DNA from: Mesocentrotus franciscanus
Taxonomy: Eukaryota > Echinodermata > Echinoidea > Camarodonta > Strongylocentrotidae
Direction: 5' to 3'
Assembly (NCBI GenBank): GCA_037976565.1
Contig: CP137686.1
Span: 26,869,828-26,933,827 of the forward strand
Length of the DNA: 64,000 bases
Both the position numbers and the translations under genes were made by a program. Positions 1 to 12,624 of this stretch are shown one piece after another. Below the pieces are notes generated by a model. It ran no database searches and was not told the DNA's origin. It saw only the letters and a list, made by a program, of their open reading frames with translations. Every line of letters begins with the position of its first letter. The stretch's first letter is position 1.

Positions 1-2767
1 TTGCCGTCCCACTAGCTCGTAGCGGGAGACTCCCGCCACCACGCCCTTCCTCCTGCAAACTCCTGCAATCTCGGTCTATGAAAACGTCCCCCAAACGTGT
101 AAAATGAACCAGCGTTCCATATCGTAATGCAAATAACTTCAAATAAAATCTTTTCTATTTCTTTTTTACTCAACCCCAAAAATTGCATACGATCTCCCTC
201 GTAGCAGTTCCCAAAGTTGACAGTCCTGCTGAAAATGTGCTGAAAATGTCATCAATAACATTTTAACAAGAAAATGCGGCAGTGTCATTTGGTCTGCCAG
301 CAAAAAAAATTAAGGTTTCCATGTTTGTTAGCTCACTTAACTTCAGGAGTGAAGGAGGCAGATTATGACGAAGAAGAAAAAAAAGAACTGCTTAAGACTT
401 CATTTAGACTTTAGTCTAATTTGCACACGGTTTAAATTATTTGATTCTAAATATAGCAAATTAAAGCTTGTGAATTAAATTACTTAAATGAGACATTTCT
501 CAATATTTTTTAAACTCTTTTGTTTTAGAATGAATATCTTAGATCTATGACAACTTGACAAGTTTTGCTTTAGAAAGCCGGACATTGTGTTTGTTGCGCA
601 TTTTGTTTTAGTTCTAGAGAGCTAGAGTAGACTGTCTATCTTATCTATCTGAATTGCGCAGTTTCGGTATGCTCAGCTCAGCCTCAGACAAGGGCGCTGT
701 ACAGACTACAGACATACAACTATTTTAAGTATTTACAAGCCACGCCATACACATGATGTTCTATGCGATACTGTGATGGTTATTTTACCTGACTGCTGAG
801 AAAGCATAAATGCTTGTACTAGTTGTAAGTAAGCAACCAGACGGACGACGGCTTTAGCCTTTAGGTCCTCAGAGTCTGATGTAAAAACAAAATACGATTC
901 CAGAGATTCGAAACGATGACAACAACGTTGATGGTTGAGTTCGGTGACATAATTTAATATTAGGTCCATTAAAAATCAAAAAGTTATTTTTCATTGTTTC
1001 AGAATTCAGTCAATATCACTTTATCACATATCAGTGTTTCACAAGACACAACATTCACAACTCGGATCGGAACAACTAAACTAGATTCTAGACTCTAACT
1101 CTAAGTCTAAACTTAAGTTAGATCTACATCTATAAAATTAGATTCTGAATCTCAATAAACTGCTGCTTATTGCCCTTTTTATAATACAACATTACCGCTT
1201 TATTCTTATAATCCGCCAGAGAATGATGTCAAATGTCTCAAGTAGATCGTTTCCCCCATTAGGTTCCGTGCTAACCAATAATAAGTCCCACGCATTAAAA
1301 TTTGTGTACACTTCGACTTTTTGTTCCTCAAAAGATGAAAAACTGAAAGTCTCTATTTTGTGGTATAAAAGCAATCTTTTAAATATGATTATTACAATTT
1401 TATTAAAACAATAAATCTTTTATATAAATAATATATTTTATCAAACATATTATAATTAATAAATGTAATAAATATTTTTATCCGTGTAACTATTTCATAA
1501 CAAATTGGCAACATGTAGATTATTTGGGTGGAGTCGTTTTGTTATTGTGACCGAAGAAAGAATAGGGCCGATGATCAGATTAGATCGTAGATCGACCGCA
1601 CGCAGCTACCTGTGTTTGGGAGGGTGTGGTAGGGGCAAGGTTTACCAGGGACTCCAGGGAGATATAAGTTTATGAGTTATGTTGTTCAGTTATCTGTGAA
1701 AATGTAATGATATCACTAAAATACAATTTCACAATATGTCGCACATATGAAGCGGGCCGATAAATTGAATAGTATCCATTTATAGGTCGTACGTTCCACA
1801 TTTATTAAGCACTAGTCTTAATTTCTGGTTTTGAAAAAAAGTGTTTGCTATTTTGCAGAGCTAGAAACTATACATAGATGATATTCAGGCAAGATATGCT
1901 AGGCTGCCCCAGCAGAAATACTCGAATGTGAAATAGCTTAGCCTATATAGTTTATGATTTAAAAGGAAAAATATATTTTATTGATTGTTAAGTTTTGATG
2001 ATACACTGTCTGTTTTTTTTTTCTTTCCTGCCTGTATACCACTTTAATTCGGATTATGCATTTGTTTCAATCTCTATCGAGGCACTTGATATTTGATAAG
2101 GAACATAATTGTTCTTACAGTATAAACATAGTACATTGTCTCATACATTATAAACACAAACATATTTTAACAATATTTTCCATAAGTATCCAAACTAATA
2201 TAGTATATATTCAATCAAGTATACAAATTGTGATACAATTCTGCAATTTGGGAGGGAAAAATATAAATTTTTCAATATAAAAAAGGAAAAGGTGACGGTA
2301 ATACTTCATATTAATATTTTCGGATACAACATTATAAAAAGGAACAATTTTTACAGTATAAACATATCATCTATGCACATTAATTATAGTTCAATATAAA
2401 TTAAGCAATCTGCATACAAAATTCTTACATAAACAAAAAGTATGAGGTGAAGGTGCTGCTTCATAACCCATAATAAACCATTTTGTTATATTTACAGAAA
2501 GACATGGTGCATTTTTTTAAACTCCTGTGATGTAGATTGAACAGCGCCATCCCCCGAGGCACGAGCATTCATATTTGGATCTTACCTCTTTCACTCTGAT
2601 CCGTCTGTAACTTTGGTCGGCTATAATTATGTTCATTTAATCAATCATTCATGGTTTGTAATGACGAGATAAAGACAGCTGTTGTAGAAGCTTAATTACA
2701 CAAATTGATGTAGTACACCATGAGCTGAAAATGTGTTTGACAATCTGGTGAAAAAGATAGAGGCATC

Positions 2768-2769
<2 letters not shown>
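1..2769. other. Gene-free AT-rich DNA
   Basis: There is no credible coding exon, only short chance reading frames. The first 60 bases carry a 'gggagactcccgcc' palindromic word, also seen around 9755-9860, which recalls dispersed repeat ends. The 1080-1150 stretch is rich in tctaga/tagatc-like words. Nothing else was recognised. Confidence 0.6.

Positions 2770-2825
<56 letters not shown>
2770..2825. repeat. (GA)n microsatellite
   Basis: An uninterrupted GA tract of about 56 bp. The corresponding tract in the second copy (12600-12624) is only about 25 bp, the type of length difference expected between alleles. Confidence 0.95.
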
Positions 2826-2830
<5 letters not shown>

Positions 2831-3747
2831 GGGATAGATAACGTAGAAAGGTTCATAATATGGACCTACGTCTAAGATTACGAGTTACGAGGGGTGGAAA
2901 AGGAACATCGCCCCCTGAAGAAGAAAAGAAGAGAAAAAATAGCAATTATCAATAAGTAAGATATTAATGAAGAAGGTAGAAAATGGAAAGTGTTCATGAG
3001 AGTAGGAACTGTGGGTACCAATAAGATAGAATCAGGTTACCTGCTAGTCACCCCCCACCCCCGTCATACTATAGAAAATATGTTTCAATTCATTATCGCA
3101 GGCAGACGTCCATTATAGTCAATGATGATTGACAGAGCATTAATTCGGTATAATGACGCAAGTCCTTATACTGTAACCTCATGTCTAGTGATAAATCTAA
3201 TCAGATTAAATTTCCTCTTGATTAAAACGATGAGCCATTGATGAGTCGAAAACCATAGCTGGCAGAACTGATTAGAACCGCCATCAAACTTTTTTACGAG
3301 GCCATTTCTCATGTGTGAATATCTGCGTTACATCTGTGCAGGAGAAGCCTCTGAAATAATGAGTAGCTCACAATGAATGAGTTGTGAAGTATCAAATCTA
3401 TAATTGCAATCATTTTGCAATATATGTCCCGACTAGAGCCAACAATGGAACATTTTCAATGGGAGAACGCATGTGTGTTTACGGAGTAGGGAGGGTTTAC
3501 CAAATTTGTCCGCCGAGTTTGAGGTTCCAATTGTTGAGACTTTATCTGAACGGGTAAAAAGGAAAAATTGTCTAATAAAAATAGCAATCTTCTTTGTTCT
3601 ATGAAATCGATTTTACTCTCTCTCTCTTCATTCAATAAGGGTTTATTCAAAATGACGTTCTTGCAGCCGAAGCTAAATTGCATGGTCATTTACAAGGTAA
3701 AATACATCATAATGGTTAAAATACAGGATTATACATGTAAACATCTA

Positions 3748-3875
3748 TCTCTCTCTCTCTCTCTCCCTCTCCCTCCCTCTCTCCTTCTCTCTCTATCTCT
3801 CCCTCCCTCTCTCTCTCTCTCTCTCCCTCCCCTATCTATCTCTCTCTCCCTCTATCTCTCTCTCTCTCTCCTTTA

Positions 3876-3905
<30 letters not shown>
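3748..3905. repeat. (CT)n-rich microsatellite
   Basis: Roughly 160 bp of CT repeats interrupted by CCCT and ATCT variants. It creates spurious Ser/Leu/Pro reading frames on the + strand and Glu/Arg frames on the - strand. The homologous tract lies at 13551-13701 and differs in length and interruptions. Confidence 0.93.
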
Positions 3906-3906
<1 letters not shown>

Positions 3907-4069
3907 CCTCCCACCCCTCTATAAATTCTTTCATCCCCATTCTTTATCATAGGGCATATTACAGACTCTTCGTATTCTTCTTTTTGATATTCTTCTTTTT
4001 CATCTTCTTCTCCTCTACCTCCTGTACTGTCTTGTCCCTACTTCTCTTCAAAACAGTGTGAGTGCCTTT

Positions 4070-4072
<3 letters not shown>

Positions 4073-4107
<35 letters not shown>
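4073..4107. repeat. (GA)n microsatellite
   Basis: A GA repeat of about 35 bp; the allelic counterpart at 13867-13892 is shorter and contains an extra A. Confidence 0.93.
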
Positions 4108-4111
<4 letters not shown>

Positions 4112-6377
4112 AACTATAGATAAGAAAATGCGAACATATTCTGTCTCCGATGAGCTGAAATTCCGCGAACAGCCCATATTTCATCGAGGCACTACTTGAA
4201 ATTTTGCCAGTTATGTTATACTAGGAATTTATCACATATATCAGCGGCGTGTACGCCATTTGTCTTCTTAAATCCTACAAGAGTTTGTGGCTGTTTGGTT
4301 TATGAAACACACTCCCCTCGTTTTTTCAGACTTTTCACCAATCATGCCAATCAGTGATGGTAGATACAAGTTTTTAAGCCGACACTTAAAAAAGAAACTA
4401 AACTAAATATTTAAGTCAAATATGGTTTCCTCAATTGATATCCACTGTCAATACTGAATAATGTAATTTATATATTGTCTAATAATTTCTGTTATTGGAT
4501 TAAGATTAGACCTATATATTCTATTAAAAGTTGCAGCGATATTTAATTTAAAAAATTAATCGTTTCTGTACCGATTGGTAACTGTTTGCCAGTGTTTGGT
4601 GATGGAAATAGAGAATTACTTAAACTGCTTCAAATTTCAAGACGACATGCATTTAGATATACCCTTTAAACCGTTTTTAGTAATGTTCAGGTGAGTTTTG
4701 CCCCAGATTATTTTGGTTCGTATATGAGATTCTGAAGACAGCATAGGTCTACAGAATTTCCCTGAGAAAAGGAAAACAAAAGTACCAATTTGACCAATTT
4801 GAAGAGCCATATGGTGATTGCAACTAAATTTATAACTTTCTCATGTTATGTCCGATTTCATTCCAACTTTCACGAGTAGGCCTATATGCTTCTCTGTTTT
4901 TGCTCTCTTCTAGAGTAATTTGCTACCAAGGTTGCATTTCCTTGTACATACGGATAACAACATTCGTGCTGATCAGGACGTTTCATTCCACTATAGTGGA
5001 AAATGAATAGACAGATAAATAAATATAGGCCTATAAATAGAATGTATAATTGATTTGTTATTACTTGGATTGTCAATTTTAATATATATTAAAACTTCGT
5101 GATGACCAGTCTATTTTTCAAAGTATATTCATATATTTTGCAAAACGTTTATACTCCAGCTATGATATAACATCATGTTAATTGTTTATTTATATCAATT
5201 TCCCCTATTAGTTTCGTAAGTTTATAAGCCTCCACATTCTCCCTATTCCATTGTTAATTTCATAATAATAATAATAATAATATTCCGCTTTTATATAGCT
5301 TTTGAAAGCGGATAACAGAGTTCAAGCTTAATGCAATTTCACTATCCGTTATCCAAACACAATCCAAACATGCAGATTTATTGTTTGTTTGTTTCTTCAT
5401 AATGTACCTATCATTGGAAAGTTGATAACCATCATGTTAAATCACACTGTGACCAAATGACTGAAGTCAACTTAAACTGTCTGTCAAGCAAGTGAAAGAC
5501 GGGGCTGTGGGGGAGCATTAAGTTCTAATCCCCCGCCCCTCCCCATTCACGCCAAAAAGTAAGGAAAGGGGGAGAAGGGAGGAAGAAAGAAAGGGGAACG
5601 GGAACTCGTTATTTTCTATTAACTTTTGAGTGAAGCCGATTAATTTTCAACGCAACTGAAACGAGCGAAAACAAGACTTTGCTATAAGTTAAAGAATAGC
5701 AATAAAATACATGAAAACGGGAGTGTCTTTATTCTACTCCCTCTCCACCTATCCGACTTTACCACTGATCTGCATTTCTTACCCAACTGCTGGACTTACC
5801 AATTGTCCAAATACAATATCGGAGGGAGGTCGCAAATGTGTTGTATTTGCTTATCGGATTAAAGATTTTGTCCGCCTGACATAAAAGGACCCAATAATCT
5901 CCCCATCTCTGAAGATGTCATTCGCTTTCAGTTATGCACTGAGGAATTGGTAATTAACTGAACTTCGTTCCTTGATTGATTTTCTATTGATGCAGAAAGA
6001 AGACGAAATGATCCAAAGGAATCTATGTAGTCTAGCGAATCCATTGCAAAAGACGATATATGCCCAGTGCCCCAGTCAATACTCTCCATGGATCGCAGAA
6101 CTATATTTCCTCCTACTTATATCCTATACCAGATGTATCTCTTGTATCAATTGAAAAGAAAAGCGCTTTTTCCCTATAGATATATATCAGTATTCCATCT
6201 TTCGATGCATTATTAAAGGATCTAAGCAAGGAGCTTTGGCTTTGCATTGCGAAATAAAAGGAACACAAAGCTCGATGGAATTCTTTGTGGATTTACAGTT
6301 TATTCTCTGGTTAACATATGAATGGATGTGCTTCGGACTGCGGCTGTGAAAGAACTTTTCTGCGGTAGAAAAAGAAA
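4108..6377. other. Gene-free AT-rich DNA up to the first gap
   Basis: A short (AAT)n run lies at about 5265-5282, and there is a G/A-rich patch near 5560-5600. No exon with plausible splice sites and protein-like codon use was found. Confidence 0.55.
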
Positions 6378-6877
6378 NNNNNNNNNNNNNNNNNNNNNNN
6401 NNNNNNNNNNNNNNNNNNNNNNNNNNNNNNNNNNNNNNNNNNNNNNNNNNNNNNNNNNNNNNNNNNNNNNNNNNNNNNNNNNNNNNNNNNNNNNNNNNNN
6501 NNNNNNNNNNNNNNNNNNNNNNNNNNNNNNNNNNNNNNNNNNNNNNNNNNNNNNNNNNNNNNNNNNNNNNNNNNNNNNNNNNNNNNNNNNNNNNNNNNNN
6601 NNNNNNNNNNNNNNNNNNNNNNNNNNNNNNNNNNNNNNNNNNNNNNNNNNNNNNNNNNNNNNNNNNNNNNNNNNNNNNNNNNNNNNNNNNNNNNNNNNNN
6701 NNNNNNNNNNNNNNNNNNNNNNNNNNNNNNNNNNNNNNNNNNNNNNNNNNNNNNNNNNNNNNNNNNNNNNNNNNNNNNNNNNNNNNNNNNNNNNNNNNNN
6801 NNNNNNNNNNNNNNNNNNNNNNNNNNNNNNNNNNNNNNNNNNNNNNNNNNNNNNNNNNNNNNNNNNNNNNNNNNNNN
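6378..6877. other. Assembly gap, 500 N
   Basis: Exactly 500 Ns, the same size as the gap at 29071-29570, so this is a placeholder of unknown true length. The flanking contigs overlap each other (1-6377 versus 9814-16173), so the true gap may be negative. Confidence 0.99.
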
Positions 6878-6988
6878 ACAAACAAAAATGTACGTATATG
6901 ATGATGTATATGATTACCGGGTAATTTTATGTTTGCAGGGCCCTCAGGGAGAACAGTATTAATACTGATGAGGCTACCCTGGGGATAT

Positions 6989-7025
6989 ATGACATATTAT
7001 TATTATTATTATCATTATTATTATA
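6989..7025. repeat. (ATT)n microsatellite
   Basis: Short ATT/ATC trinucleotide run just inside the left end of the second contig. Confidence 0.85.
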
Positions 7026-7061
7026 GTGAAAAATAAATTAGAAAAGCATGATGTTGCTCAC

Positions 7062-7201
7062 CTCATCGAGGATGGGATAGAGTAGGATGTGAAGGGGGAA
7101 GGACTCTACGGTAGATGCATCATGTTCATCATCCATGGTCATTCTGTTGGTGGACCGTGCGGACCCGTTTGCAGTCGCAATGGTGATGGTTTGGTGTGGC
7201 A
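7062..7201 (-). CDS. Candidate coding exon, minus strand, unidentified
   Basis: On the minus strand this 140-nt stretch reads as 46 codons plus two bases, with protein-like composition. It includes the peptide pieces TITIATANGSARSTNR and STVESFPLHILLYPILDE. A good donor, GAG|GTGAGC, follows at 7061-7056. The proposed acceptor (AG at 7203-7202) has a poor pyrimidine tract. A stronger acceptor lies about 35 bp further upstream on the minus strand, but using it would place a TGA in this frame. Its entry phase fits the exon candidate at 8691-8826. An alternative is that translation starts at an internal Met (MTMDDEHD...), making this a first coding exon. No family is confidently recognised, and it could be a transposon-derived remnant. 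Confidence 0.3.
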
Positions 7202-7577
7202 CTCAGCTGCGTGATCAAATACCCCCTTTCTCCACTGAAAGCATAAGCAGATACTTGTATTCAGTCTATAGTATAATATAGCATAGTTTATACAACACCT
7301 ACGTAGATCCTTGTCATTTGATTGGAGGATTGTTGGTCACATGATATTCAATAAATAATACTATTGTACAACCGTGCATTTTTGGTTATATTTGCCATGC
7401 ATTTTTGGTTATATGCAGACTGAGGCAGCGCACGTACCTCTCTGTCCTGCATGTATCCCATTGTTATTAGCTGCGCGCATCTGACGCGAAGGCAATCTGA
7501 ATGTAATCGAGAAGGCCTGACTCCAACTTTAATTTATCTTTAATATAAGGAGCAAAGCATAATTTGTTGAAAGATGT

Positions 7578-7765
7578 TGTATAGAACAAATAATGAATGT
7601 TTTTCATTCGTTCAATAGTGCAAATATTTTCATTCGTTGAAAGATTAACGTTAATTCTATTCAACTTGGCTGACGCCTCGTTGAATAGAACGTTAATCTT
7701 TCAACTCATGATAATATTCGCACTATTGAACTCATAAGCATTCATTATTTGTATAATATTTCATT
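7578..7765. mobile_element. Foldback/MITE palindrome
   Basis: Two arms of about 85-88 bp (7578-7665 and 7678-7765) are inverted copies around a centre of about 12 bp. Shared words include GTTGAAAGATTAACGTT, TTCAATAGTGC and CAAATAATGAATG on the left, with their complements on the right. Such near-perfect hairpins are typical of non-autonomous DNA transposons. Target-site duplications were not clear. Confidence 0.75.
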
Positions 7766-8507
7766 ACAGTGTGTGACCAAAAGAAAAAAAAGTGACAAAA
7801 ACGGTTTAATACTAATAATATTGAATCATAGTAGTATCCACTTATACTATAACGCAGCTTCATGTACAAGTATACTCCACTGCACTTTACAAAGTATCAT
7901 ATCATTAACCTCACTTGGGTCGAGAATGGAAAATGTAGATTTATGTCTTGCCAAAATGAATGCATGTCATTTTCTGTTGGTATAAATAGGAGGCTTGTAA
8001 CATGTCTAAATGGAAAAGTCCAAGGGATATCACCCAATATATGTTACCAACTACATCAAAATTTAAGTATACCTGATAAAGCTGGATCCAGCTGGATTAA
8101 AACTAGATATTAAGTATTATTACCCATACAAGGCATTTTAGCTGCTAAATAAAAAGTCGTATTTTGCACGCTGCTCCGAATATGAAACCCGAGCGGGCAA
8201 TATTTGCCATATTGCCCTCTTCCAGGTTTTCCCCGTAGACCACTGTACTAAATCAGAGTGCAATATTCTGCCATATTCCACTCTTTCTTGTCAGTGCACA
8301 TTTATTAAAGTGCATACGCGCAGTATTGTGTAGGCGTTAAAGTGTACGCGCGGTAACAATTTACGTCACAATTACATTTTCATACATTTTCATCTCTGGA
8401 CTAAGGGAAATACATGCATACATGGTAATTAAAAATCTTGCTTGATACCAAATTTGTATCTCATTTGTAAAAAAATGCCTTGTAGAGGGGGATAGGTAAT
8501 AATAATT

Positions 8508-8639
8508 ATATTGACAGGGCTTCTTTCGGGGGATATCAGAAATATTGACCGCGCTAAGACAATATTGCCCTCGACTCGGGGCAATATGATCTTAGCTTGG
8601 TCAATATTTCTGATATCCCCCTCAAGCCCAGTCAATATA
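8508..8639. mobile_element. Short palindromic MITE
   Basis: The ends read TATTGACAGGGCTT and AAGCCCAGTCAATATA. Inside, GGGGGATATCAGAAATATTGACC is mirrored by GGTCAATATTTCTGATATCCCCC, so most of the 132 bp folds into one hairpin. The flanks are AT-rich (ATTATA / TATAAT), so the exact end and the target duplication are ambiguous. Confidence 0.75.
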
Positions 8640-8690
8640 ATATAAATATTTCAGTGATAAGAATTACTATGTCAGGTTGTAAGTGTTTAC

Positions 8691-8826
8691 CTTTTCCTGT
8701 GGCGGAAGCTCCTACAAAGCGCAGTAAATACTGTTCTTTCCTTGAATCCAGATGCTTCACCAAACAGATGACCTTGGTGATGCTTTCTCTGTGTAGTAGT
8801 TTGGACCATGCAGTGCCTTGACCTTG
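8691..8826 (-). CDS. Candidate coding exon, minus strand, possibly HECT-like
   Basis: The minus-strand frame is open from a stop at 8829-8827 to the donor GTAAAC at 8690-8685. It encodes a protein-like segment containing KVICLVKHLDSRKEQY followed by LLRFVGASATGK. The LLRFVGAS piece vaguely recalls the 'FVTGS' segment of HECT-type C-lobes, but this is a weak resemblance and not an identification. The exon would end in phase 1, matching the entry phase of 7062-7201. A second frame is also open if the TTTCAG at about 8858 were the acceptor, so the frame itself is uncertain. It could be part of a host gene or of an old mobile element. Confidence 0.33.
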
Positions 8827-8869
8827 TTACCGACTTTAGGTTATTCTGAAATCATGAAGCCCTCTCCAG

Positions 8870-9813
8870 TTAAAGGATCATTTCACCTGTAAATTATAAA
8901 TAGATTTGAAGTATGGAACATGAATTAATAAGCAAGATAATTGTGGTCTAATTGAGTTATCTCCATTCCATTAACCATCAAAACCAAGGCTGGTAACAGT
9001 AGACTTAACAGGAATTGAAAAGCCTCAAATGTTGTAAAAGTTAAAGATACAAGTTGAGAACTTTTAATCTGTTACTACAAATTTACAAAAAGTCATGTGA
9101 GCCTGACTGCAATGTATATGTATGGTAATGAAGATGAAATCCTCCTAGATATAAATTGATAGATAAAAAAAAGTTATTTTATACGTTCAATATGTCATTC
9201 CTCAAAACAAATATCAAAATATGTATGCGAGGGAACTCTGGGCATGTGCCTTAGTATACTAACTAATCACTATTATCATAAAGTAAGTATAAAAAATGAC
9301 AACATGAAAACAGCTTTTTTTCTCATTTGAGTTTCTGGCAGAACCAACATCACTAACTCTTGTGACTCGAGAAGTCAGCGCTTTTGTAATGTAAAACGAA
9401 TGTTTGCTCATTATCGTCAGGAACATGTGAAAGCAAGGTATTAAAGCAAAGCGCTATCACTATTAGTATCACTCCGTATCACATTTTTTGAAGTTTTTGT
9501 TAAATTCTTGTCTGATTTCAAAGTGCTTTGTATATGTAGAAAGAAGAGTCCACTAGTGAACTCTGAAGGTGGTTTGCAAGGTTCGCCGGGTGCAGGTTTG
9601 TGATTATTTTAGGTTTTGTTTACATCACTCTTCACACAAGGGTAAGACTATGGGTGCCAATAATTAGGCTAGGTGATATCAATATCATATTTAACATTAT
9701 CACCTAGACCGTAAGGCTAATTTTATAGTTATATTTTGGGAAAAGTGTACTGAAAACAGGGCTGTCAACCCTCCCGCATTTGGAGGGAGTCTCACGCCAC
9801 CACGCTCATTCTC
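8870..9813. other. Gene-free DNA with repeat-like end
   Basis: No exon was recognised. A small hairpin at about 9664-9720 has TTAGGCTAGGTGAT mirrored by ATCACCTAGACCGTAAGGCTAA. From 9757, 'cagggctgtcaaccctcccgc' style sequence with GGGAG/CTCCC words begins and runs across the start of the duplicated segment. This suggests the duplicated segment starts inside a dispersed repeat. Confidence 0.5.
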
Positions 9814-12599
9814 TTGCCGTCCCACTAGCTCGTAGCGGGAGACTCCCGCCACCACGCCCTTCCTCCTGCAAACTCCTGCAATCTCCGGTCTATGAAAAAA
9901 CGTCCCCCCAAACGTGTAAAATGAACCAGCGTTCCATATCGTAATGCAAATAACTTCAAATAAAATCTTCTTTTCTTTTTCTTTTTTTTACTCAACCCCC
10001 CAAAAAATTGCATACGATCTCCCTCGTAGCAGTTCCCCAAAGTTGACAGTCCTGCTGAAAATGTGCTGAAAATGTCATCAATAACATTTTAACAAGAAAA
10101 TGCGGCAGTGTCATTTGGTCTGCCAGCAAAAAAAATTAAGGTTTCCATGTTTGTTAGCTCACTTAACTTCAGGAGTGAAGGAGGCAGATTATGACGAAGA
10201 AGAAAAAAAAGAACTGCTTAAGACTTCATTTAGACTTTAGTCTAATTTGCACACGGTTTAAATTATTTGATTGTAAATATAGCAAATTAAAGCTTGTGAA
10301 TTAAATTACTTAAATGAGACAATTCTCAATATTTTTTAAACTCTTTTTTTTTTAGAATGAATATCTTAGATCTATGACAACTTGACAAGTATTGCTTTAG
10401 AAAGCCGGACATTGTGTTTGTTGCGCGTTTTGTTTTAGTTCTAGAGAGCTAGAGTAGACTGTCTATCTTATCTATCTGAATTGCGCAGTTTCGGTATGCT
10501 CAGCTCAGCCTCAGACAAGGGCGCTGTACAGACTACAGACATACAACTATTTTAAGTATTTACAAGCCACGCCATACACATGATGTTCTATGCGATACTG
10601 TGATGGTTATTTTACCCGACTGCTGAGAAAGCATAAATGCTTGTACTAGTTGTAAGTAAGCAACCAGACGGACGACGGCTTTAGCAGTTTAGCCCTAAAG
10701 TTTAGGTCCTCTGAGTCTGATGTAAAAACAAAATACGATTCCAGAGATTCGAAACGATGACAACAACGTTGATGGTTGAGTTCGGTGACATAATTTAATA
10801 TTAGGTCCATTAAAAATCAAAAAGTTATTTTTCATTGTTTCAGAATTCAGTCAATATCACTTTATGAGTGTTTCACAAGACACAACATTCACAACTCGGA
10901 TCGGAACAACTAAACTAGATTCTAGACTCTAACTCTAAGTCTAAACTTAAGTTAGATCTACATCTATAAAATTAGATTCTGAATCTCAATAAACTGCTGC
11001 TTATTGCCCTTTTATAATACAACATTACCGCTTTATTCTTATAATCCGCCAGAGAATGATGTCAAATGTCTCAAGTAGATCGTTTCCATTAGGTTCCGTG
11101 CTAACCAATAATAAGTCCCACGCATTAAAATTTGTGTACACTTCGACTTTTTGTTCCTCAAAAGATGAAAAACTGAAAGTCTCTATTTTGTGGTATAAAA
11201 GCAATCTTTTAAATATGATTATTACAATTTTATTAAAACAATAAATCTTGTTATATAAATAATATATTTTATCAAACATATTATAATTAATAAATGTAAT
11301 AAATATTTTTATCCGTGTAACTATTTCATAACAAATTGGCAACATGTAGATTATTTGGGTGGAGTCGTTTTGTTATTGTGACCGAAGAAAGAATAGGGCC
11401 GATGATCAGATTAGATCGTAGATCGACCGCACGCAGCTACCTGTGTTTGGGAGGGGGTGTGGTAGGGGCAAGGTTTACCAGGGACTCCAGGGAGATATAA
11501 GTTTATGAGTTATGTTGTTCAGTTATCTGTGAAAATGTAATGATATCACTAAAATACAATTTCACAATATGTCGCACATATGAAGCGGGCCGATAAATTG
11601 AATAGTATCCATTTATAGGTCGTACGTTCCACATTTATTAAGCACTAGTCTTAATTTCTGGTTTTGAAAAAAAGTGTTTGCTATTTTGCAGAGCTAGAAA
11701 CTATATACATGTAGATGATATTCAGGCAAGATATGCTAGGCTGCCCCAGCAGAAATACTCGAATGTGAAATAGCTTAGCCTATATAGTTTATGATTTAAA
11801 AGGAAAAATATATTTTATTGATTGTTAAGTTTTGATGATACACTGTCTGTTTTTTTTTTCTTTCCTGCCTGTATACCACTTTAATTCGGATTATGCATTT
11901 GTTTCAATCTCTATCGAGTCACTTGATAAGGAACATAATTGTTCTTACAGTATAAACATAGTACATTGTCTCATACATTATAAACACAAACATATTTTAA
12001 CAATATTTTCCATAAGTATCCAAACTAATATAGTATATATTCAATCAAGTATACAAATTGTGATACAATTCTGCAATTTGGGAGGGAAAAATATAAATTT
12101 TTCAATATAAAAAAGGAAAAGGTGACGGTAATACTTCATATTAATATTTTCGGATACAACATTATAAAAAGGAACAATTTTTACAGTATAAACATATCAT
12201 CTATGCACATTAATTATAGTTCAATATAAATTAAGCAATCTGCATACAAAATTCTTACATAAACAAAAAGTATGAGGTGAAGGTGCTGCTTCATAACCCA
12301 TAATAAACCATTTTGTTATATTTACAGAAAGACATGGTGCATTTTTTAAACTCCTGTGATGTAGATTGAACAGCGCCATCCCCCGAGGCACGAGCATTCA
12401 TATTTGGATCTTACCTCTTTCACTCTGATCCGTCTGTAACTTTGGTCGGCTATAATTATGTTCATTTAATCAATCATTCATGGTTTGTAATGACGAGATA
12501 AAGACAGCTGTTGTAGAAGCTTAATTACAAAAATTGATGTAGTACACCATGAGCTGAAAATGTGTTTGACAATCTGGTGAAAAAGATAGAGGCATCGAA

Positions 12600-12624
12600 A
12601 GAGAGAGAGAGAGAGAGAGAGAGA
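12600..12624. repeat. (GA)n microsatellite (copy 2)
   Basis: About 25 bp of GA; counterpart of the 56-bp tract at 2770-2825. Confidence 0.93.

Larger units (their letters stand above)
1..6377. repeat. Contig-end segment duplicated at 9814-16173 (copy 1)
   Basis: The sequence from base 1 up to the first N matches 9814-16173 almost base for base in direct orientation. The differences are scattered single-base changes, homopolymer indels and microsatellite length changes. The match runs exactly to the gap edge, as expected if two allelic contig ends overlap and were placed in series rather than merged. A true segmental duplication is possible but would not need to stop at the gap. No protein-coding gene was recognised in it. 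Confidence 0.93.

Noticed and set aside
733..969. 78-codon minus-strand frame as a gene
   Set aside because: The second allelic copy carries a short insertion that disrupts the same frame, and no motif is recognisable.
3568..3924. 118-codon Ser/Leu/Pro-rich reading frame, and its copy at 13371-13718
   Set aside because: Most of it is the CT microsatellite, and length and frame change between the two allelic copies.
6187..6924. Reading frames of 190-230 codons across the first gap
   Set aside because: They consist almost entirely of Ns translated as X and have no real sequence support.
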